Origin: Phyllobacterium sp. T1293
GTDB lineage: Bacteria; Pseudomonadota; Alphaproteobacteria; Rhizobiales; Rhizobiaceae
Assembly (NCBI RefSeq): GCF_020731415.2
Contig: NZ_CP088273.1
Span: 2,237,001 to 2,301,000, forward strand
DNA length: 64,000 nucleotides
Reading direction: 5' to 3'
Below the pieces are notes generated by a model. The model was not told the DNA's origin. It saw only the letters and a list, made by a program, of their open reading frames with translations, and made no database searches. This document shows positions 54,880 through 64,000 of this stretch, piece after piece; the first letter of the stretch is position 1; the number at the start of each line of letters is the position of its first letter. Both the position numbers and the translations under genes were made by a program.

Positions 54880-55887
54880 ATGTCCCAATCGCATGAGGGT
54901 CACGACCACGCGCCCAAGATAACCAACGACAATCAGCGCAAGGTGCTGATCGCCTTTATCATCACCTTTACCTATATGGTCGTCGAGGTGATCGGCGGGC
55001 TAATGTCCGGTTCACTGGCCCTGATTGCCGATGCCGGGCATATGCTGACGGATGCGGGGGCGCTTGCCCTGTCCTATTCGGCGTTTCGTTTTGGCCAGCG
55101 TGCTGCTGATCAAAACCGTACCTTTGGCTATCTGCGCTTTGAGGTCATTGCAGGACTTGTCAATGCGCTCGCGCTTTTCGCCATTGTTATCTGGATCGCC
55201 ATCGAAGCTATCGACCGCTTCCGCACACCCGGCGAGATTCTGGCTGGCCCAATGTTCCTCGTGGCCATTGTCGGGCTGCTCATCAATATGCTGGTGTTCT
55301 GGATTCTGACGCGCGGCGACAAGGAACACGTCAATATCAAAGGCGCCGTGCTGCATGTGATGGGTGATCTTCTGGGTTCAGTCGGTGCCATCAGCGCGGC
55401 CATCATCATCTACTTTACTGGCTGGACGCCAATCGATCCCATTCTCTCCATTCTGGTTTCCGTGTTGATCCTGCGCAGCGCCTGGGCCCTGTTGCGCAAT
55501 TCCCTGCATATCCTGCTGGAAGGCGCACCTGAAAATGCCAAGCCGGAGGAAATCCAGAACTATCTGATGAGTGCTGTCACCGGACTTGCCGCCGTGCGGC
55601 ATGTGCATGTGTGGCTCATCACGTCAGGCAAGGCTCTGGCCACCCTGCATGTCCAGCCAAAGGACGGAACCGATCCGCGGCTTCTGGTTAAGACCGTCGA
55701 AGCGGAACTGGCCAAGCGTTTTGATATCCAGCACGCAACCATTGCCATCGACTGGCCTGACAGCCCAAGCGATGACTGCACCATGGGCGAAAAGCCCGGG
55801 GAACATACGGATCACGATCACGCAGATCACAGCGAGACAGGCGATCATACCAATCATGACCACGATCATACGGGGCACAAACATTGA
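54880..55887 (+). CDS. Cation diffusion facilitator, zinc efflux type
   Basis: The 335-residue inner-membrane antiporter has six helices; metal-site motifs are ADAGHMLTD in helix 2 and HVMGDLLGSVGA in helix 5, the HxxxD/HxxxD form seen in zinc transporters. A His-rich N-terminus (SHEGHDHAP) and a long His/Asp tail (HTDHDHADH and HDHDHTGHKH) should bind metal. The domain order matches DmeF/CzcD. The next gene, an ArsR regulator, starts on its stop codon, making a two-gene operon. Zinc is the best guess from the site and the regulator; Co or Cd are possible. Confidence 0.92.
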   Translation: MSQSHEGHDHAPKITNDNQRKVLIAFIITFTYMVVEVIGGLMSGSLALIADAGHMLTDAGALALSYSAFRFGQRAADQNRTFGYLRFEVIAGLVNALALFAIVIWIAIEAIDRFRTPGEILAGPMFLVAIVGLLINMLVFWILTRGDKEHVNIKGAVLHVMGDLLGSVGAISAAIIIYFTGWTPIDPILSILVSVLILRSAWALLRNSLHILLEGAPENAKPEEIQNYLMSAVTGLAAVRHVHVWLITSGKALATLHVQPKDGTDPRLLVKTVEAELAKRFDIQHATIAIDWPDSPSDDCTMGEKPGEHTDHDHADHSETGDHTNHDHDHTGHKH

Positions 55888-56189
55888 TGACCCTCGACCT
55901 GCCCTCGGATTCCGACACCGCCACACTGGCCGAAACCTTTAGACTGCTTGGAGACCCGACACGCCTGCGTATCCTGTTCTTCTGTCTTGAAGCGCCGCGA
56001 TCCGTGGGCGATATCGCGGAAAGTCTTCAATTGTCCCAATCGCTCGTCAGCCATCACCTGCGGCTGTTGCGCGGTGCCCGCCTCGTGCGCGGCAACCGGC
56101 TTGCCAAGCAAATTTTCTATGAACTTTCAGACAAGCATGTCAGCGGGATGCTGGCGGATATGGCTCATCATGTGCGCGAGGACGACTAA
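55887..56189 (+). CDS. ArsR/SmtB-family metal-sensing repressor
   Basis: The 100-residue winged-helix protein has the ArsR core AETFRLLGDPTRLRILFFCL and QLSQSLVSHHLRLLRGARLV. The C-terminal helix carries DKHVSGMLADMAHHVRE, an exact DxHx10HxxE match to the alpha-5 zinc site of SmtB and CzrA. The alpha-3N CxC arsenic site is missing. ATG 55887 shares a base with the transporter stop. It probably represses its own operon through the dyad at 54820-54855 and lets go when zinc binds. Confidence 0.93.
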   Translation: MTLDLPSDSDTATLAETFRLLGDPTRLRILFFCLEAPRSVGDIAESLQLSQSLVSHHLRLLRGARLVRGNRLAKQIFYELSDKHVSGMLADMAHHVREDD

Positions 56190-56282
56190 AGACTACTGAC
56201 AAAAACCGGCAGCATTGTCATATCGGCCATAAAAGTTTTGCATTAGTCTGGCGAGATTGTTCCTCCCAAGCACGTTTCGCCC

Positions 56283-57527
56283 ATGCAATTCATCACACTG
56301 CTCCGCCGACGTTCGATCGGTCTGCTCTGGTCGGGTCTGGCACTGTCTGCCATTGGTGATCAGCTCTATACGGTCGCACTGAGCTGGATCGCCGTCGATA
56401 TTTTCGGCCCCTCCGCCGGCTATATAACGGCGGTCAAATCGGCCATCATCCTTGCCGTCCTGTTTTTTGGCGGTGCCATGTCGGATGGATGGGACCGGCG
56501 GCGCACGATGATCGGCGCGGATCTTTGCCGCTTTGCTGCCCTTGTGCTTGTTGTCGTGGTCTGGATGGTCGAGGGCAAACCGGATGCATGGGTGCTGGCG
56601 CTCGCCGTCGCTGTTCTTGCTGCTGGCGAGGCCCTGTTTTTGCCAGCGTTGCAGACAATCCTCCCGCAATTGATCGCCAATGAACCGGGTTTGCTGGCGG
56701 GTACCAATGCGCTGCTTGATGCGACCAACCGGCTCGCACGTTTGCTTGGCCCCGGATTGATTGCTCTTGCGGGCGCGATTATCGCGCCCATTCACTTTTT
56801 CACGGCCAATGCCGTGAGCTTTCTCTTATCCGCCGCCGCAATAGCAGCCTTACCGCTCTCAGCCTCCCAACCGGCCCTACCCGTCAGCACTGAACGAAGA
56901 CACCCCTTCGCCAGCCTCCTATATGGCCATCGCGCGATGCATCGGGAACCGCTGCTCGGCTTCCTGCTCGATAGCAATGCCTTCATTGGCGGCGCATGGT
57001 ATGTGGCATTCTTCCTTGCCGTTCCGTTGATCATCTCCAGCCAGTTCGATGCATCGCTGACAACAGGCTTCGGGCTTTATGGTCTTGTCATTGCGGCATT
57101 CGGCGTGAGCAACCTCATTGCCAATCTCATTGTCGGCAACCGTCCCATGCCCGAGCAACCGGCACGCATGATTTTTATGGGCGTATCGGCAACCGGCACT
57201 GGCATCCTGCTGATGGCTTTGGCCACTCTTGCACCCATGCCGGATCATTGGCGTTTGACTGCCTTCGTCCTTGCATCGGGCCTGTCCGGCTTTGGCGGCC
57301 CCTTTAAGGATGTTGCCTTTGCAACACTGCGCCAGACGCTGCTGCCATCTGCCGATATTGCACCGGCAACGCGCGCCTATATCGTCACCACCCATGTCGG
57401 CATGCTCTTCGGCATGCTGGTTGCCCCAATGGTTAGCAACAGCATCAGTCCAAGCGATCTCCTGCTGATCTGTGGCGGCGTCTATCTTGCCGTTGCCTGC
57501 ACCGGATGGCTGCGCTTCGTGCGATAA
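56283..57527 (+). CDS. MFS transporter (exporter-like)
   Basis: The 414-residue protein has about 12 membrane segments. The loop GGAMSDGWDRRRTMIGADLCR is the conserved MFS motif A between helices 2 and 3, and LLGPGLIALAGA a motif C-like stretch. Its order resembles the EntS/TetA-like exporters, but the substrate is unknown. It lies 93 bases after the ArsR gene on the same strand, with its own likely promoter. A shared role with the zinc operon is possible, but no motif supports it. Confidence 0.82.
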   Translation: MQFITLLRRRSIGLLWSGLALSAIGDQLYTVALSWIAVDIFGPSAGYITAVKSAIILAVLFFGGAMSDGWDRRRTMIGADLCRFAALVLVVVVWMVEGKPDAWVLALAVAVLAAGEALFLPALQTILPQLIANEPGLLAGTNALLDATNRLARLLGPGLIALAGAIIAPIHFFTANAVSFLLSAAAIAALPLSASQPALPVSTERRHPFASLLYGHRAMHREPLLGFLLDSNAFIGGAWYVAFFLAVPLIISSQFDASLTTGFGLYGLVIAAFGVSNLIANLIVGNRPMPEQPARMIFMGVSATGTGILLMALATLAPMPDHWRLTAFVLASGLSGFGGPFKDVAFATLRQTLLPSADIAPATRAYIVTTHVGMLFGMLVAPMVSNSISPSDLLLICGGVYLAVACTGWLRFVR

Positions 57528-57529
57528 AA

Positions 57530-57552
57530 CGGGCAGAGCACCGCCCTGCCCG
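57530..57552. terminator. Bidirectional terminator between convergent genes
   Basis: A 7-bp perfect stem (CGGGCAG / CTGCCCG) with a 9-base loop lies between the convergent MFS and dehydrogenase genes. CTTTCTCTT follows on the plus strand and GTTTTATC on the minus strand, so it can serve both. Confidence 0.7.
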
Positions 57553-57559
57553 CTTTCTC

Positions 57560-58573
57560 TTAGAAACCCGACAGGACGATTTTGCCGCGTGCTCGACCGC
57601 TTTCGATCAAAGCATGGGCCTTCTTCAGATTGGCTGCGGAAATCGTGCCGAGATCGTCAGCGAGCGTAGTGCGGATCGTTCCGGCATCCACCAGTTCCGA
57701 CACTTTGTTCAAGAGGCGGTGCTGTTCTTCAATATCAGCCGTATTGAAGTACGAGCGGGTGAACATCAATTCCCAATGTACCGAAACACTCTTCCATTTG
57801 AACGGCACAATGTCATAGGTCTTGGGATCATCGATCAGACCGAACCGGCCTTGCGGGGCTATCAGCGCGGCGATATCGGCATGATGTGTAGCCGAATTCG
57901 TTGTTGAAAAGACAAATGCCGGAGCGCCGATCCCCAGTGCCTCGACTTGTGCCGCAATCGGTTTCGAATGATCGATGACGTGATGAGCGCCCAGTTCCTC
58001 AACCCATTTCTTTGTCTCCGGGCGTGAAGCCGTGGCGATGACAGTCAGGTTGGTCAGTTGCCGCGCAAGCTGGACGGCAATGGACCCCACGCCGCCAGCA
58101 CCGCCAATTATGAGAATGGCATTGGCTGCGCCGGGAACCGGAGTATCGATATGAAGCCGGTCAAACAGCATTTCCCATGCGGTAACAGATGTCAGCGGAA
58201 GAGCTGCCGCTGCGCTGAAATCGAGAGTTTTCGGCTTTCTTCCGGCAATGCGCTCATCGATCAGATGAAACTGGGCATTGGTTCCGGACCGATCGAAAGC
58301 TCCGGCATAAAACACTTCGTCACCGACTTTGAAATTTTTGACATCCGGCCCAATGGCGGCAACTACACCAGCCGCGTCCCAGCCGAGAACCTTGGGTTGG
58401 CCCGCTTCCGGCTGCATGCCAGCACGGATTTTCGTATCCACCGGATTGACCGATACGGCTTTCACTTCAACCAGAAGATCGCGCCCCTTTGCTTCAGGCT
58501 TGGGCAGATCAATATCGACAAGGGATGTTTCCGCAGTGATTGGCTGTGGTTCGTAATAGGCAACGGCACGCAT
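57560..58573 (-). CDS. Zinc-type alcohol dehydrogenase-like quinone oxidoreductase (MDR family)
   Basis: This 337-residue medium-chain reductase begins MRAVAYYEPQPI, starting at 58573 because GGAG lies seven bases upstream. It has VSVNPVDTKIRAGM, the nucleotide motif IIGGAGGVGSIAVQLARQL and the C-terminal LIESGRARGKIVLSGF. The catalytic-zinc cysteine and histidine are absent, so it is a zinc-free NADPH-dependent enone or quinone reductase despite the family name. It is divergent from an HxlR regulator. Confidence 0.9.
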   Translation of the reverse strand: MRAVAYYEPQPITAETSLVDIDLPKPEAKGRDLLVEVKAVSVNPVDTKIRAGMQPEAGQPKVLGWDAAGVVAAIGPDVKNFKVGDEVFYAGAFDRSGTNAQFHLIDERIAGRKPKTLDFSAAAALPLTSVTAWEMLFDRLHIDTPVPGAANAILIIGGAGGVGSIAVQLARQLTNLTVIATASRPETKKWVEELGAHHVIDHSKPIAAQVEALGIGAPAFVFSTTNSATHHADIAALIAPQGRFGLIDDPKTYDIVPFKWKSVSVHWELMFTRSYFNTADIEEQHRLLNKVSELVDAGTIRTTLADDLGTISAANLKKAHALIESGRARGKIVLSGF

Positions 58574-58625
58574 AGGCATTCTCCAGATAAGTTGACGCTG
58601 TTCAAATGCGCGCTATGTTTGATAA

Positions 58626-58639
58626 GTGCAAGAATGCAC
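58626..58639. promoter_or_regulatory. Short palindrome GTGCA-N4-TGCAC between the oxidoreductase and HxlR genes
   Basis: Perfect 5-bp arms lie in the 100-base divergent gap, 34 bases before the HxlR start. It is a possible operator for the regulator, but the arms are short and differ from the sites at the other two HxlR genes. Confidence 0.3.
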
Positions 58640-58673
58640 AAAAATTGCATATAGTGTCATAAAGGATACCGTG

Positions 58674-59045
58674 ATGCCGCGGGTACGCCATACGAATTTT
58701 GATTGCGCTCCGGGTTGTCCCGTCGAGGGAACGCTCAATCTGATCGGCGGCAAATGGAAAGGAATGATCCTGTTCCACCTTATGTCAGGCACATTGCGTT
58801 TCAACGAAATCCGCCGCCATTTGAACAGCGTGACACAGCGGATGCTGACCAACCAGTTGCGCGAGCTGGAAGCCGATGGCTTCATCACACGCAAGGTCTA
58901 TGCGCAGGTGCCGCCCAAGGTGGAATACTCGCTCACGGATCACGGGCGCAGCCTTGAACCGATCATTTCCGCCCTCAAGGTCTGGGGTGATACGCACCTT
59001 CGCTCGGCAGCCGCCAAGGATGCAGCTGCCCGCCAGGCGGCTTAA
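58674..59045 (+). CDS. HxlR-family transcriptional regulator (second of three)
   Basis: The 123-residue protein starts MPRVRHTNFDCAPGCPVEGTL, with AAGGA upstream. The N-terminal CAPGCPVE pair of cysteines, LIGGKWKGMILFHLMSG, and QRMLTNQLRELEADGFI are the HxlR core. It is divergent from the quinone-reductase-like gene, the arrangement of QorR and its target in other bacteria. Confidence 0.88.
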   Translation: MPRVRHTNFDCAPGCPVEGTLNLIGGKWKGMILFHLMSGTLRFNEIRRHLNSVTQRMLTNQLRELEADGFITRKVYAQVPPKVEYSLTDHGRSLEPIISALKVWGDTHLRSAAAKDAAARQAA

Positions 59046-59159
59046 ACACCCCCACGTCATCATTGGTTCACAATTATATGGAATGATTTTTATGCTGGTC
59101 TGAGGACCTGTAACCACGTGGTTTTTGCCACTTCGCCAAAAAATTTGGCGAACCTCTCC

Positions 59160-59189
59160 CTTGACTCTTCCAAGACCTCCCACTATCTC
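59160..59189 (+). promoter_or_regulatory. Promoter of groESL
   Basis: CTTGACT at 59160-59166 and CACTATCT at about 59181-59188 stand directly before the CIRCE element. The CTTGA box with a CNNTAT-type -10 suits both the housekeeping factor and the alphaproteobacterial heat-shock factor RpoH, so which is used cannot be settled here. Confidence 0.55.
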
Positions 59190-59198
59190 CGAGCCCAG

Positions 59199-59225
59199 TT
59201 AGCACTCGTCAATGGGGAGTGCTAA
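59199..59225. promoter_or_regulatory. CIRCE element (HrcA operator) of groESL
   Basis: TTAGCACTC-N9-GAGTGCTAA is an exact match to the CIRCE consensus. It lies 61 bases before the groES start, in the place expected for HrcA repression. hrcA is not in this window. Confidence 0.97.
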
Positions 59226-59285
59226 TAACGTGAACGTTCACCCGTTCGCGAAACCGTTTTGACACCAACATCAAGGGTTCTAACC

Positions 59286-59582
59286 ATGGCCAAGACCAAG
59301 TTCCGCCCGCTTCACGACCGCGTCGTCGTACGCCGGATCGAATCTGAAGCAAAGACTGCAGGCGGCATCATCATTCCGGATACTGCCAAGGAAAAGCCAC
59401 AGGAAGGCGAAATCGTCTCCGTAGGCACTGGCGCTCGTGACGAAGCTGGCAAGCTCATCCCGCTCGATGTCAAGGCTGGCGACCACATCCTGTTCGGCAA
59501 GTGGTCCGGCACGGAAGTCAAGATCGGCGGCGAAGACCTGCTGATCATGAAAGAATCCGACATTCTGGGCATCCTCGGCTAA
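59286..59582 (+). CDS. groES: Co-chaperonin GroES
   Basis: This 98-residue protein forms the heptameric lid of the GroEL chamber. The start [19 protein letters not shown] has AAGGG upstream. The mobile loop [20 protein letters not shown] and the C-terminal [15 protein letters not shown] are typical. It is followed by groEL after 65 bases, under a CIRCE promoter. Confidence 0.98.
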   Translation: MAKTKFRPLHDRVVVRRIESEAKTAGGIIIPDTAKEKPQEGEIVSVGTGARDEAGKLIPLDVKAGDHILFGKWSGTEVKIGGEDLLIMKESDILGILG

Positions 59583-59602
59583 TCAGCCGGTTTTCCCTTT
59601 AA

Positions 59603-61294
<1,692 letters not shown>

Positions 61295-61320
61295 TCAGTC
61301 CAACCCTGATACATACGGAA

Positions 61321-61346
61321 AAGGCGGGCTTCGGCCCGCCTTTTTT
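61321..61346 (+). terminator. Intrinsic terminator of groESL
   Basis: A 9-bp perfect stem (AAGGCGGGC / GCCCGCCTT) with a TTCG tetraloop and then a T run lies 26 bases after groEL. Confidence 0.95.
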
Positions 61347-61397
61347 GTTGCGTAAATATCGCATCGGCCAGTGACTGACCGTGTGACCGCAAAAAAT

Positions 61398-61802
61398 CTA
61401 TTCGGCTGCTTCAGCGAAGTTGGCGGCAATTTCAGCACCATGTCCAGTATCGAAACGGGCACGCGCATTGGCGATACGGTGTTCGTTCTGAATGGCAAAG
61501 TCGGCAAGTCCGCGAACCGGCACGAGCAATTCGCGGCCAAGCTCCGTCAGTTCGTAATCAACGCGTGGCGGAATGGTTGGATAAACCGTGCGCGTGACAA
61601 AGCCATCACGCTCAAGCCCGCGCAGTGTGCTGGTCAGCATCTTTTGCGAAATACCGTTAATGGTTCGCTTCAATTCATTAAAGCGCATTGAACCATTGCC
61701 CAGATAGTTGATAACCAGCACGGTCCATTTGTCTCCGACACGGGCCAGAATGTGATTCACCGCCGTGCAGGCAGAGGTTACTTGAAAGTGCTTCGGTTTC
61801 AA
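61398..61802 (-). CDS. HxlR-family transcriptional regulator (third of three)
   Basis: The 134-residue protein starts MKPKHFQVTSACTAVNHILA. The redox-type cysteine in SACTAVNHI, RVGDKWTVLVINYLGNG and QKMLTSTLRGLERDGFV follow the HxlR order. It is divergent from an NADPH-dependent FMN reductase and a glutathione transferase; the shared 91-base gap holds a palindrome. Confidence 0.88.
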   Translation of the reverse strand: MKPKHFQVTSACTAVNHILARVGDKWTVLVINYLGNGSMRFNELKRTINGISQKMLTSTLRGLERDGFVTRTVYPTIPPRVDYELTELGRELLVPVRGLADFAIQNEHRIANARARFDTGHGAEIAANFAEAAE

Positions 61803-61850
61803 AAAAGTGCCTCCTTGCGGGTATTTTCAACAGTCACTTATATAGCGCCA

Positions 61851-61865
61851 GTAACCAATAGTTAC
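61851..61865. promoter_or_regulatory. Inverted repeat GTAAC-N5-GTTAC, probable HxlR operator
   Basis: Perfect 5-bp arms lie 28 bases before the FMN reductase start. The phrase CAATAGTTACC (61856-61866) also occurs at 53976-53986 before the other HxlR-linked GST gene, which suggests a shared or related recognition sequence. Confidence 0.5.
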
Positions 61866-61893
61866 CATAGCAAAAACCTGAGGAATTCTGAAT

Positions 61894-62454
61894 ATGACGA
61901 AACTGAAAATCGGTGTCATTGTTGGCAGCACGCGGATTGGCCGCTTTGCCGAGTTCCCGGCGAAATGGATCGCCGACGTTGCCGGTACACGCAGCGATGT
62001 CGAAGTCGAGATTCTTGACCTGATCGACTATCCGATGGCGTTTTTCGGCGAAGAACGCGCCACCACCGAGCAATCGGAAACCGCTGAGCGCTGGAAGAAG
62101 AAGCTGCGCGAATTCGACGCCTATATCTTCACCGTTGCGGAATACAACCACGCGCCAACAGCTGTTTTGAAGAACGCCATCGATCTTGGTGATTTCATCC
62201 ACAAGCCGGTCGGTTTTGTCGGTTATGGCGGCGTCGGTGGTGCGCGCGCTATCGAACATCTTCGCGGAATTTTCGTGGAAATGAGCGCCGCCTCGGTCAA
62301 GACAGGTATTCACATCTCCTTCCCTGAATATCTGACTGTCGTCAAAGGCGAGAAGAAGCTCAGCGACTATGGTCATCTGAACGAAGCTGCCACCAATCAG
62401 CTCGACCAGCTGGTCTGGTGGGGCAAGGCGCTGAAATCAGCCCGCACCGCCTAA
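61894..62454 (+). CDS. NADPH-dependent FMN reductase
   Basis: The 186-residue flavodoxin-like protein has the phosphate-binding loop VGSTRIGRFAEFPAKW, TVAEYNHAPTAVLKNAIDL (the family signature) and the Gly-rich VGYGGVGGARAIEHL. Such enzymes reduce FMN, quinones or azo compounds. It is first in a unit with a GST gene 68 bases downstream, controlled presumably by the divergent HxlR gene. Confidence 0.92.
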   Translation: MTKLKIGVIVGSTRIGRFAEFPAKWIADVAGTRSDVEVEILDLIDYPMAFFGEERATTEQSETAERWKKKLREFDAYIFTVAEYNHAPTAVLKNAIDLGDFIHKPVGFVGYGGVGGARAIEHLRGIFVEMSAASVKTGIHISFPEYLTVVKGEKKLSDYGHLNEAATNQLDQLVWWGKALKSARTA

Positions 62455-62522
62455 ATTCCAGGGGTGGCCGTCATGCGGCCGCCCCTTTGCTTTTCCAGCA
62501 ACAACGATTCAGGAGAAACACC

Positions 62523-63203
62523 ATGACCAAGAAGCTTACCCTGATCAGCCATCTCCTTTGCCCCTATGTGCAGCGCGCGGCAATTGCGCTCGCCGAAAAG
62601 GGCGTGCCTTTTGAGAAAGTCTATATCGACCTCAACAACAAGCCCGACTGGTTTCTCAAGATTTCCCCGCTTGGCAAAGTCCCGTTGCTAAAGGTGGAGC
62701 AGGAGGATGGCAGCGAGGCCATTCTGTTCGAAAGCTCGGTTATTGCCGAATATATCGAAGAAACCGAAGGCGAACCGCGTCTGCACCCCGATAATGCGCT
62801 TGATCGCGCCCGCCATCGCGGCTGGATGGAATTCGGCTCAACCATCCTTTCGGATATCTGGTCGCTGGAAACCACCAAAGATGCAGGCCTGTTCGACGAG
62901 AAGCTGAAAATACTGACAGGCAAATTCGGTCGTATCGAAGAGGTGCTGGGTGGTGGTCCATTCTTCGCGGGAAAGAAGTTCAGCCTTGTCGATGCGGTTT
63001 TTGCGCCGGTTTTCCGCTATTTCGATACATTTGACACCCTTGCCGAACATGGCGTGTTCGCGGCATATCCAAAAGTTCGTGCCTGGCGTCAGGCTCTGTC
63101 GGAGCGGCCAAGCGTCGTCGCTGCGGTCACTGCGGAATATCCACAGCTCCTGCGCCAGTTCATGGAACGCTATGATGCGCACATGCTGAAACTTGCGGCC
63201 TGA
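62523..63203 (+). CDS. Glutathione S-transferase, Omega/Zeta-like with N-terminal CPY
   Basis: The 226-residue protein starts MTKKLTLISHLLCPYVQRAA with AGGAGA upstream; Cys13 in CPYVQR is the catalytic cysteine of glutaredoxin-like GSTs. SPLGKVPLLKV and FESSVIAEYIEE form the glutathione pocket, and the C-terminal all-helical domain contains KKFSLVDAVFAPVF. It likely reduces glutathione-linked thiols or dehydroascorbate. It is co-directional with the FMN reductase. Confidence 0.9.
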   Translation: MTKKLTLISHLLCPYVQRAAIALAEKGVPFEKVYIDLNNKPDWFLKISPLGKVPLLKVEQEDGSEAILFESSVIAEYIEETEGEPRLHPDNALDRARHRGWMEFGSTILSDIWSLETTKDAGLFDEKLKILTGKFGRIEEVLGGGPFFAGKKFSLVDAVFAPVFRYFDTFDTLAEHGVFAAYPKVRAWRQALSERPSVVAAVTAEYPQLLRQFMERYDAHMLKLAA

Positions 63204-63210
63204 ACCAGAA

Positions 63211-63564
63211 TTATTTGTCTGACCAGACTGCCAGTTCATAACCATCAGGGTCGGCGAAATGAAAGCGCCGGCCGCCGGGAAAGTCGAAAATCGGCTTGAC
63301 GATTTTTCCGCCGGCCGCTTCGACGCGCCTCAATGTGTCGGCAAGATCGTCCGCAAAGAGGATCACCAGCGGGCCACCCGGTTTGATATCTTCGCCAACT
63401 GCAAAGCCACCAGTCAGCTTCCCATCGGAAAACTCGCAATAATCAGGGCCATAATCCTTGAAAGTCCAGCCAAATGCCTCGCCATAGAAAGCGCGCATGC
63501 GCCCAATGTCACTCACATTGAACTCGATATAGTCAATACGCCTGTCTTTGCCCGATTGAGCCAT
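63211..63564 (-). CDS. VOC (glyoxalase/bleomycin-resistance) family protein
   Basis: The 117-residue protein starts MAQSGKDRRIDYIEFNVSDI. The beta-alpha-beta-beta-beta repeats (RMRAFYGEAFGWTFKDYGPDYCEF and ILFADDLADTLRRVEAAGGKIV) and the closing PDGYELAVW are typical of VOC proteins, with His and Glu metal ligands partly kept. The start is two bases past the SRPBCC stop, a coupled pair. The reaction is unknown. Confidence 0.87.
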   Translation of the reverse strand: MAQSGKDRRIDYIEFNVSDIGRMRAFYGEAFGWTFKDYGPDYCEFSDGKLTGGFAVGEDIKPGGPLVILFADDLADTLRRVEAAGGKIVKPIFDFPGGRRFHFADPDGYELAVWSDK

Positions 63565-63566
63565 CG

Positions 63567-63974
63567 TCACGTCCCCGGTGTTTCCAGAACGGCCTTCAAG
63601 GCCTTCAAATCCCGCAATACCCATGCCGCATCTTCGGCAAACTTGCCATCATTCATCTCCGGCATGCGAAAGAGGGTAAAACTAACCTCGCACCCATTAT
63701 TGTTCGGGATCACCCGCATCGGCGCATAGACCTCTTCGCCCGTTTCAGTGACGACCCAATGGTCGAGAACGCCATAATCATTCGGCGGGGAGAAACGTAT
63801 CCGCAGTTTTCCCGTGGGACCGTCCGCAAGCCACTCATCACCGAATTTCTGCAAGCCGGTTGCCAGTCCCGATGCCCATTTCGGCAGGTTGAGCGGATCG
63901 GAGGTAAAATCATAGGCGGCATGCCAATCGCGTTCGATGGATACCTGCAATGTTCGTGAGTCGCGCGTTGCCAC
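63567..63974 (-). CDS. SRPBCC (START-like) family protein
   Basis: The 135-residue protein starts with a GTG at 63974, since GGAGG lies seven bases upstream; a TTG at 63989 is less likely. The sequence SIERDWHAAYDFTSDPLNLPKWA is the N-terminal helix-strand of the SRPBCC fold; VLDHWVVTETGEEVYAPMRVIP is the central strands and a C-terminal helix EDAAWVLRDLKALKAVLE follows. These bind hydrophobic ligands; the ligand is unknown. It precedes the VOC gene. Confidence 0.83.
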   Translation of the reverse strand: MATRDSRTLQVSIERDWHAAYDFTSDPLNLPKWASGLATGLQKFGDEWLADGPTGKLRIRFSPPNDYGVLDHWVVTETGEEVYAPMRVIPNNNGCEVSFTLFRMPEMNDGKFAEDAAWVLRDLKALKAVLETPGT

Positions 63975-64000
63975 GGCTTGTCCTCCCAAATGACTGTTAC

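Overview
The window reads as chromosomal DNA of an alphaproteobacterium of the order Hyphomicrobiales (Rhizobiales), most like the Brucella/Ochrobactrum/Phyllobacterium group. The protein families point there: a MutL very close in wording to brucella MutL, DUF2093 and DUF4170 proteins, the cysQ-waaA-lpxK envelope run, a rhizobial alpha-2-macroglobulin with a PAN domain, and GroEL with a GGM tail. The placement comes from recalled family features; no database search was run. Gene density is high. I found no rRNA, tRNA, CRISPR array, prophage or insertion sequence.

Layout. 1-8.1 kb: 5' part of an alpha-2-macroglobulin gene, a GcvA-like LysR regulator divergent from a 63-aa microprotein, and a subtilase autotransporter. 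8.3-17.2 kb: formate block, with an OFA-type transporter, fdsD, fdhD, fdsA, fdsB, fdsG and a LysR regulator. 17.3-18.0 kb: toxin-antitoxin pair with two 19-bp operator-like repeats. 18.0-23.8 kb: urea ABC transporter urtABCDE behind a consensus sigma-54 promoter. 24.0-30.2 kb: small phosphatase-like protein, aminotransferase, a 228-bp nested palindromic repeat, metallo-hydrolase plus glutaryl-CoA dehydrogenase, and mutL. 30.3-39.7 kb: DUF2093 and a lipoprotein, the tightly overlapped envelope run pmbA-cysQ-DUF4170-acyltransferase-waaA-lpxK, a Kef-type antiporter and a patatin. 39.7-53.5 kb: paired M16 peptidases, rsmD, rluB, tadA, DUF4105, a lipoprotein, ileS, MipA/OmpV, ribF and a HAD hydrolase. 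53.5-64 kb: three separate HxlR-regulated redox or GST modules, a zinc efflux gene with its ArsR sensor, an MFS exporter, groESL under CIRCE, and a VOC/SRPBCC pair.

How the genes fit together. The formate block can import formate and oxidise it to CO2 with NAD reduction; FdhD supplies sulfur to the molybdenum cofactor. The urt operon imports urea and its promoter places it under nitrogen control. The CDF/ArsR pair forms a zinc-responsive efflux unit: the regulator has a textbook alpha-5 metal site and a 12-bp inverted repeat overlaps the likely promoter. The three HxlR units look like independent sensors of electrophiles or quinones, each next to an oxidoreductase or glutathione transferase.

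I did not find a clearly new multi-gene system. The signals most worth following are non-coding: the sigma-54 promoter and intercistronic hairpin of urt, the repeats before the toxin-antitoxin pair, the nested palindrome at 25.8-26.0 kb, and operator-like repeats in front of the regulator pairs.
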